A stretch of DNA of 64,000 nt, taken from the NCBI GenBank assembly GCA_021234155.1, contig JAJEKV010000005.1:6739216-6803215 (forward strand), in the 5' to 3' direction. The position numbers were made by a program, and so were the translations under genes. Below, piece after piece: positions 57,180-64,000 of the stretch. How positions within the stretch are numbered: the first letter of the stretch is position 1; every line of letters begins with the position of its first letter. Under the pieces are notes generated by a model. The model did not search any database and had not been told where the DNA came from. It saw nothing but the letters and a program-made list of their open reading frames with translations. Source of the DNA: Isoetes taiwanensis. Its lineage: Eukaryota; Streptophyta; Lycopodiopsida; Isoetales; Isoetaceae.

Positions 57180-59660
57180 ACTGGTAGGGGTACCTGACGA
57201 AGCCATCACCTAGTTGTTGAAGGCATATCTCCTCGTCGCAGTGCCTTTCGTAAGTGCATCTCCATCTAATACACGTGTCATAGCGCATCACCCTATATTA
57301 CCACAAGGTGGAATTATGGTCGTTGAGATGTTGCCTTCTTAGTTGGCTCGTTGATGTCGGGCATTCCTCCTTCTATTGTTGAGGCCACTCGTGTCATAAG
57401 TTCGTCAAGTGTTGCTGCTGCCACAAGATGTAGTGTTGCGCCCTGACGATGTCCTGGTGCAGGGCTGATGATCTTGACATGACCGGTGTTGTCTCTTATT
57501 CTGACATTGGGTGGACGAGCGGTCTTCTACTTGAGGGCACTTCCCGAAGTGCTTGGAGTCGAAGGTTTGCTTGGGCTCTGGTCATTTCTCCCTCATACTT
57601 GCTCTTCCATTTTGATCTTGGGCGATAGTTGTGCTTCCTTGCTTCCTCATTTGGTAGTCGAAGTGAAGGAGCTTCCTGATCTAAGCCCTAAATCCGTAAA
57701 ACATGACTTTAAACTCATGTTTCTCCACTATATCTGTGAGCACCCGAGATATACAACAGACATATACGCATTTACATTGGGATTTTAATTCATCCACTTT
57801 TTCAAAACAACTACGAAGATCTACTTAAATATTTATACTCCTTTAGGGTTTCCCCTCCTCCTATCGCGTTTGATCCTTCGGTTTGATGCATCTTCTTCGT
57901 TCTAGTTGACTCCGGGATTCCTTGAAATGTTGCTACTATTGTTGAGCTTCATGACTGATCCGATCTCGTCACCCCAAGTTGCGAAGAGTGTTCGTCGATG
58001 TGATCCCTTGAAAAAGATGCTCCTCCTTAATGTGTATGTCCGTCGTAAGGAATGCGGTGACCGCTCAACATCCCTACATGCGGTGTGTCGTTGCAGGGTT
58101 GCCGATGTGCGGTGCTGTTGATCGCTTGAGTAGGATCACCTGCTGTTGCAGTGATCATGGTCGGTAGGCAGGCATTGTCATTCCTCCGCAGGTTGAATTT
58201 CTGAGTGCGACTCCTGTTGCTTAGGCTTTGCTTCATTCCGAGGTGCCTCCCCTGTGTTTGGAAGTGTGGTCATCTCCATTGCACCTATTATAGCTCCTTC
58301 TAGTCGCCTTTGCGTGATTTGTACCTGCTGGCTAGGCCGTCTCCTCCGTCCTTTGGATCCTATCCATTCGAGTCTCGCACTCCTTGGCTGACGTAGTAAA
58401 GTCGTCCTTCCTTTGCTTTCTAGGTGTTTCTGGATCCGGAATTCTTGTTCGAGCGGAATATTCTCCTCCTTGATCTTGCCCCTAATGCTGATATAGGCCT
58501 TCAAGTTGGAGATGTTCCTTCCCTGATATGCGTCTCCTCCCCCTCATGGTCTCCTACTTTTTGGAAGCGATGAAAGTTCTCCTGCTGGTGCAAGGAGCTG
58601 GAAGCTCGTCCTCGTCAGCCTTAGGTGCTTTGTGGTTGCCTAGCTTGGTTGTTCCTTTTGTTGACGTTGCATTACATTCGCTTGAGCTGCTGGGCTGCAA
58701 GGTCGTGGTGGTCTTCCATGCGGTTTCTATACACTCTTGTGTCGCTATGAGTTCTCTTCTCGACGGAAGATTATGCCCTCCGGCCCTAGCTCGTGATGCT
58801 AACACGGCATCGATGTGTAACGTCTTCCTGCACCTGTATTTTGCTGCCTTATATTCTTCCATTTGAAACTCGTGTGTGTCGAGTTGGTGAAGGCGTCGAG
58901 ATCCTCTTTCTGATGTGAACAGCCGGGAGGTTGACATCTAGAAAATTCTTGATGCCGTTGGTTACCAAATATTCTTCCCATTTGATGAAGATTGATGATA
59001 GGCCGGTGGTGTGCTGTCCTACTCGCTTGTCGGTTGAGGTGTTTGTCGTTGTGCTTCCCTCTCTTGGATCTGCCTTTTGGGTCTCCTCTCCTTATCTGTC
59101 TGTACATCGGCTGGGACCTCGATGTGTTCAAGAAGTTGCGCCTCTAGCTCGTCTGTGGCTCTGGCCCTGTACTTCGAAAGCAACGCTCGTATATCCTAGA
59201 GTCTAAGGATCTACTTGAAGGGCTCTCCTACAACATTTTGGGCTCTATAAGCAAGCAAGATGGCTCGAGCAGCATTACTGGAGACATATCTATAATCTCC
59301 AAGTCTATGGACATTAGGACGTGTGGTATGGCGTGAAATGAGGTTTGTTTTGCAAAGCCTTCATGATGTTACTCTAAGGTCCTTAGCAAAGTTGGTTTGG
59401 GGGAGTCCAATCTCTACACATGGAGTGACTTGGCCAGCTCTAGACTCTAGCTCCTTTCTAGGTACCCTGGCAATAGGGAGTGTCAATGTGGCGGCTGTAT
59501 AAGTCAAACTCTATTAGAAGGACACAAAATTAGGTCAAGGTTTATGCCTTTGGCATGAGCAGAGTTGATGTACCAACAGTTGGACTTGGGTTGCTATGCT
59601 GAGGTCTAGATGACTATAACAAAGGGGTGTTCTTGGGCACTTCTATCTAGGAGTAAAGCA
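57180..59660. other. No gene recognised
   Basis: Mixed-composition DNA with many frames of 60-127 codons on both strands, the longest at 58554-58937 on minus. None shows a recognisable domain or a clear splice structure. It may be a decayed retroelement; I saw no RT, integrase or protease motif. Confidence 0.4.
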
Positions 59661-59670
59661 TCAGCTTTGA

Positions 59671-59850
59671 GCCATACCAGCTCCATACTGATACAGGGAC
59701 GTCCCCCACTCGTATACGGTGCACTCACCGTATACAAACAGGAGTTCATCTCCCATACCAGCTCCATACTGATACAGGGCCCTCCACAATCACTGCACCC
59801 GTAACGAGTCTCAGTGGGAAGAGTGACGAGTCTCAGTGGGAAGAGTGAAG
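59671..59850. repeat. Direct repeats and a perfect 10-bp-arm hairpin
   Basis: The string ccataccagctccatactga occurs at about 59671 and 59754. The string cgagtctcagtgggaagagt occurs twice in tandem at about 59807-59848. Between them, 59712-59735 is a perfect hairpin with arms GTATACGGTG/CACCGTATAC and loop cact. Confidence 0.65.
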
Positions 59851-60965
59851 GGGTCATTTTACCCCGTCTTTACCCCGTCTCCCTCGAGGCCTACCTAGCT
59901 GCGGAAACGTAAACATACATGTCAGTATACAACATATCCACATATCCACCTCGAAGGGTGGTGCACCAACATCTGCATAGACAATGATCAGCATCATACA
60001 TAGGACCCAAGGCTCAGACTCGAAGGGATGACTGACAGCTTGGGTCTCCAGAGTTCATTGCAGACAGGATTCATGGCAATGGATTTGGCTGGCATATGAA
60101 CATGGCATAGGGTTGTCCACTCCATCTGCCCCTCCTGTGCACACTTTGCAGAGTAGGCTGAAAAGTGTCGGGACCTGACTGTAGCCCGCCGGATGCATAG
60201 CCAAAAGGGCTATTCCTGGGTTTCACCTTCCCAGTTCCGATGGGGCACGAAGGGATCACTCCCCCCAGAGAGAAGAACTAAAGAACTAGATCTAATCTAT
60301 AGCATAGAGTTAGGTTCTTTAGTTAGAGTCTGGTATCTAGGGATCTAGATGGCTGCTATGGGCAATTTAATAGGCTAAACCTACTGATTCTATGGCTGAA
60401 AGACGGTTTAGGCTATTAAATTGACTAAATACCTGATCCTTGAGTTGCTCCTCCTGACCTGAGTTCGACCATCCTGCTGAACTGCTCGAATCAAGGGAAA
60501 CTAATGGTGCAATTCACTCAGACAGAGTCTGGGAGGCAGTTTTGGCTCTTCATTAGGGCGGATTTGGGGTCTGAAAATGGCCTCCTATCAGCCATTCCAC
60601 GTCATATTTCCGCTCATTTTTTTCCATGCCACCTAGGATACCAAAATCTCATCATTACAGATTTACTTGGAATATTCTCCCGGAATAAGGGGGATCGCGC
60701 ATTCATGGCGCCATATGTATTTAATTCTGTTGGTTGTCAGACAGACTGATGCAACATAAAAAGCCACTTGCATTATAGCATACCGGCAACTCATGACGGT
60801 GTCTCTTGGTTTGTCAGATACCAAGCGTGTGCCTCACCGATTCTTGCGCTATTTTCATTTAGAGGCCATGGCCATACAAGCTTCCCGCCTTCCACATTTC
60901 AAAATTTGAATATGTAGGTTGAAGCTTTGTATCATACTTTCATTTCGAGGCGCTGCGGCTGCGCC
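59851..60965. other. No gene recognised
   Basis: Ordinary-composition DNA without a supportable frame or RNA gene. Short internal similarities only. Confidence 0.4.
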
Positions 60966-60968
60966 TTA

Positions 60969-61172
60969 TGGGTGGTTCACATGGAGAAGTTTAGGCCCTC
61001 CGCTAAGTTCTGGCGGAGTCAGCACTGATTAAAAAATTCAGCGCTGCATCAGCTACGCAAGTTGGATCTTGTGAGGGCTGATTTTCCAAAACGATGCTGA
61101 ATTTTTTTGCCTCAGCCCAAGTTCAGCAGGTTTTAAGCCAGCGCTTCGCAGTTCGTCCATGTGAACCCAGTA
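60969..61172. mobile_element. Likely MITE, 204 bp, TTA duplication
   Basis: The ends share GGTTCACATGGA in inverted orientation (left TGGGTGGTTCACATGGA, right reading TACTGGGTTCACATGGA on the minus strand). TTA flanks both sides (60966-60968 and 61173-61175), the size and type of duplication made by PIF/Harbinger elements. It is non-coding. Confidence 0.55.
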
Positions 61173-61175
61173 TTA

Positions 61176-62035
61176 ACCGGGATCTTTACTTCATCCCAAT
61201 ACAGGCTTCCCGCCCCCTACAATTCGAAATTTGAATTTGCTTAATGTATAAAAGCATGGATTGTAGGACAATGGACTTTTCGATTTCCATATGCACGTTG
61301 CAAATTTCAAAAACGAGGTTAGTACGGACGTTCGGCTCACACGAAGCGAATTGTGCTGGGGCATACAAATTGTACACCTTCATTTCGCGTCGTGCGATCC
61401 ACGCAGTATGGAAGCTCCAAATGATGTGTAGATAAGGATCCAACTGACTCACGAATATGCTCCAGTCTTCAATCGCAAAAAAAAAGAGGTCTAAAAAATA
61501 AGAACTAGACCTCGACGTGTTGCGTCTTGCAGGCTCAAAAAGTGTCGACATCTGGGCGGATGGCAGTTTATATCCATTGGATCCGTTGAGTGGCAAGAAA
61601 CCGTCATTTCGGGACGTTTCAAGTTTAGTCCGATTTTGTGGTGACGGTAACTCTGGCCTCCTGGGATATTGTGAGAGATTGAGGCATTCGGAATCGAATA
61701 CAGTTCCTTGAGATGAGCTGCTTCTGATAAGGAAGGGGAAATGTCTGTGAAGATGCTAATAAATGACATTATACTTTGCAATGCGAAGGGTTTATACATT
61801 CTTGAAGTACAAAGGTTATGGTGTTTGTGTTTAGATACCTCTAATATAAGAAGTCTTTGACTACTTTTCACAATAGATTCCTTTAAAAATCTATTGCTAT
61901 TTAAATTATAGCAAAAACGAGTCTTGAAACTCTTTAAGTAGTAGAAGAACTCTTTGACTAGTTATCCATTTGATGACCATTTTTTAAGAAAATATGATAT
62001 GTCACATTCTTATATGCAAACATTCATAAAATTTA
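61176..62035. other. No gene recognised
   Basis: A block with cttcccgcc and aaatttgaat at about 61205-61235 repeats one at about 60885-60912, so the MITE lies between two related segments. A 136-codon minus frame (61186-61596) has no recognisable domain. Confidence 0.4.
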
Positions 62036-62039
62036 TGAA

Positions 62040-63760
62040 CATTGAAGGTCAAAGCCATCCTTGTTTAAAGAGGATCATATGGTGCGAAATCTTCATCATG
62101 TGTAAGTAATTGCATATAAGAAATTACCTGGTGTGATCCTTTTATAAAAAAAGTAAATAGAAACACAAATATTGAACTTACAACTTAGCGTAAACAAATA
62201 GTATTTTAATAAACCAACACTTTACATACTAACACTTTATACTTTAAATAAGATATTTCTTTCTTTTCCTTTTACTTGAAAGCTTTTTTTTTCAAGGTGG
62301 ATCACACCAAGTTTAATAATACATATGCAAAAAAAAGGGACACACTAAATTCGCATGGTGTGATCCACTTTCTTATTTGTTGTCAAATTAAAATTAAACA
62401 CAAGTACTCATTCCTATTTGTATCTAAAATCCTTTACCACTCTTCAAGTACATAAGTCATTATCCCTTTTCAAAGAGCATATTATTTTTCAAGAAGGATC
62501 ACACCAAGCTTAATAGTACATATGCAACAAAAATGGAACACACTAAATTTCAAGATCGTGTGATCCACTTTCTTATTTGTTGTCAAATTAAAATTAAACA
62601 CAAGTACCCTTCTCATTTAATGCTTTACCACCCCAAGTGCATAAAGTTATTAGTCCTTTTCAAAGAGCATATCTTTTTTTAAGAAGGATCACATCAAGCA
62701 TCCTATTTGCATCTAAAATACTTTACCAACTCTAGTAGTACATAAAGTTATTAGCCTTTTTCAAAAAGCAAACACTTTATCAATAAATGAGCACATCACA
62801 TATCCACACTTAACTTCAAATAAGACACATATATATTTCTTTTATTAAAGATAATCAAAGTAATTTTACTATAGGAAGTCATCTTTTTCCAAAAAGATCA
62901 CACCAAGCGAATTTTGTATAAGCTAAAAGGTTGGAATATACTAAATCAAGCATGGTGTGATCCACTTTCTTGTTTGTTGTCAATAGATAATAACACCAAG
63001 TCCCTCATCAATAGTCTCCCATTTGCATATAAAATATGTATCATTCCAAGTTATATTATGTTTTATGAACTAAACTTTTTCAAAGAGGGTCCCAAAGCAA
63101 AATACAAACACTTAATCAATAAGCCAACACTTTACCAACAACCAAAGCTTTATTAAATAAGATTTTTATGTTATTTTATCAAACCTAACAATGTTTCCAT
63201 ATGTGACACTTTGAGTTAACTGATCCAAAGGCTCATGAAAGCGACATTTTATACAATATATCTTTGGAGCTCTTGTGTCGTGGCATTAGTAAACACCTCT
63301 AATGGAGCAAATATTTTGTAACTCATTTTTTCAACAACCCTGGATGCACGTCTTATCAAACATTTCTTCATTGCAAGGACACCATTCTCATAAGGCTTGC
63401 ACAATTCGCTTAAAAGAGGTCATGGGACGACTTTCAAGCTCGGCTCCCACAACTTTACAACGTAAAACTAGATGCCCATTGCCCTCGAATGTATATCTTG
63501 AAAAGCATGTCTCTTATGTCCATATGTTGGACAACAACGATGCTAGTAATGCTTTTCCCTAGTCTCAAATCCCCCGACATCCGATAAATATAGCCCAAAA
63601 AAAAAATATTTGATTCAGGAGTGAATATAAATCAAGAAGAGGGAAGAAAAAAGAAGCAAGGATCACATGACGCGAAATCTCACTACACATTTACAAAGTG
63701 CATATGCATTTTCGCATGGTGTGATCCATGTATTATTGAGGGTGCAAATTTGCAAATATC
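62040..63760. repeat. Tandem AT-rich repeats with inverted GGATCACACCA ends
   Basis: Units start at about 62299, 62492, 62684 and 62892 (spacing 193, 192 and 208 bp). A typical unit has ggatcacaccaag, about 50 bp later catggtgtgatccactttct, then tgttgtcaaattaaaattaa, then ctttaccac and tttttcaaagagcatat. GGATCACACCA and TGGTGTGATCC are inverted copies, so each unit can form a hairpin. The third unit has lost its right arm. Looser single copies lie at about 62064-62137 and 63659-63728. Confidence 0.7.
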
Positions 63761-64000
63761 CTCCTCTTCAAATCCCTTCCCCCCTCCCTTCCCTTTTTTT
63801 TTTTGCAATATACTATCCATAGCATTCATTTTGAAACCTATAGTTCTACCTATTCATTGCGTATGAATGTCGCCTTCCCGATGTAACTCCATAGTCACCC
63901 TTCGTTAAAGATAGCATTCTCACCCACGAGCCTATGGATAGATATCCTTCCACCGGCCATGCCTTTATTGTTTTGTAAGTGATGAACCGAAGCAATGTAG
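63761..64000. other. No gene recognised
   Basis: AT-rich DNA with a T run near 63797-63804 and nothing supportable up to the window end. Confidence 0.4.

Noticed and set aside
57486-59206. Possible gag-like region of a retroelement on the minus strand
   Set aside because: Basic Gln/Arg-rich frames are present, but no zinc knuckle, protease, RT or integrase motif could be seen.
61186-61596. 136-codon minus frame
   Set aside because: No recognisable domain, no splice or promoter evidence, and it begins next to a MITE and a duplicated segment.
62040-63760. CRISPR-like array
   Set aside because: Repeats are about 190-210 bp with internal palindromes and no short repeat-spacer pattern, and the DNA is eukaryotic.

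Overview
This is eukaryotic nuclear DNA, most likely from a land plant, and almost all of it is mobile and repetitive sequence. The plant assignment rests on a plant-style LINE reverse transcriptase, GT-AG introns in the two transposon-borne genes, an FCP-like phosphatase of plant type and a RepHel Helitron. I cannot name the species; a seed-free plant or another large TE-rich genome is only a guess. I see no convincing single-copy host gene, rRNA, functional tRNA, CRISPR array or operon. The many long Ser/Leu/Phe-rich or Arg/Glu-rich reading frames are translations of (GA)n/(CT)n DNA and are not annotated as genes.

Layout. 1-2500: short repeats, one possible 113-codon reading frame on the minus strand with a TATA box, and a pyrimidine-rich minisatellite. 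About 2560-5265: a decayed LINE (RT plus zf-RVT). 5321-46060: a long Helitron field. Non-autonomous copies share a 5' domain (TC start, G-box palindrome, one or two reversed tRNA-like pol III modules, a heat-shock-element cluster), a long GA tract, and a 3' domain (CpG-rich palindromes, CTAG end). At four points a CTAG end abuts the TC start of the next copy. A decayed autonomous Helitron RepHel gene lies at 12450-17615, preceded by AT-rich minisatellite DNA full of heat-shock-element motifs; two related minisatellite blocks lie near 40.9-41.7 kb and 43.4-44.3 kb. A foreign block at 32850-34196 ends in a CpG-rich repeat that recurs at 56708-57176.

46085-56690: a tandem satellite with a unit of about 1.1 kb, split by a 6998-bp TIR transposon at 48602-55599 with a 22-bp perfect TIR and an AATT duplication. 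The transposon carries two convergent, intron-containing genes. One is a DDE-like transposase on the plus strand. The other, on the minus strand, encodes an N-terminal RING-H2 finger joined to a C-terminal FCP/NIF-type HAD phosphatase. Each has an in-frame stop, and the transposase also has frameshifts. This element is the most interesting object in the window.

57180-64000: no gene recognised; short repeats, a likely MITE, and a tandem array of roughly 190-210 bp repeats with internal inverted repeats. How the parts fit: the window records successive transposition and tandem amplification. The LINE was hit by a Helitron in its 3' tail, Helitrons multiplied head to tail with their GA tracts and HSE/G-box motifs, and the TIR element entered the satellite. 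Consensus quality in the GA-rich part may be poor, so stops and frameshifts there should be read with care.
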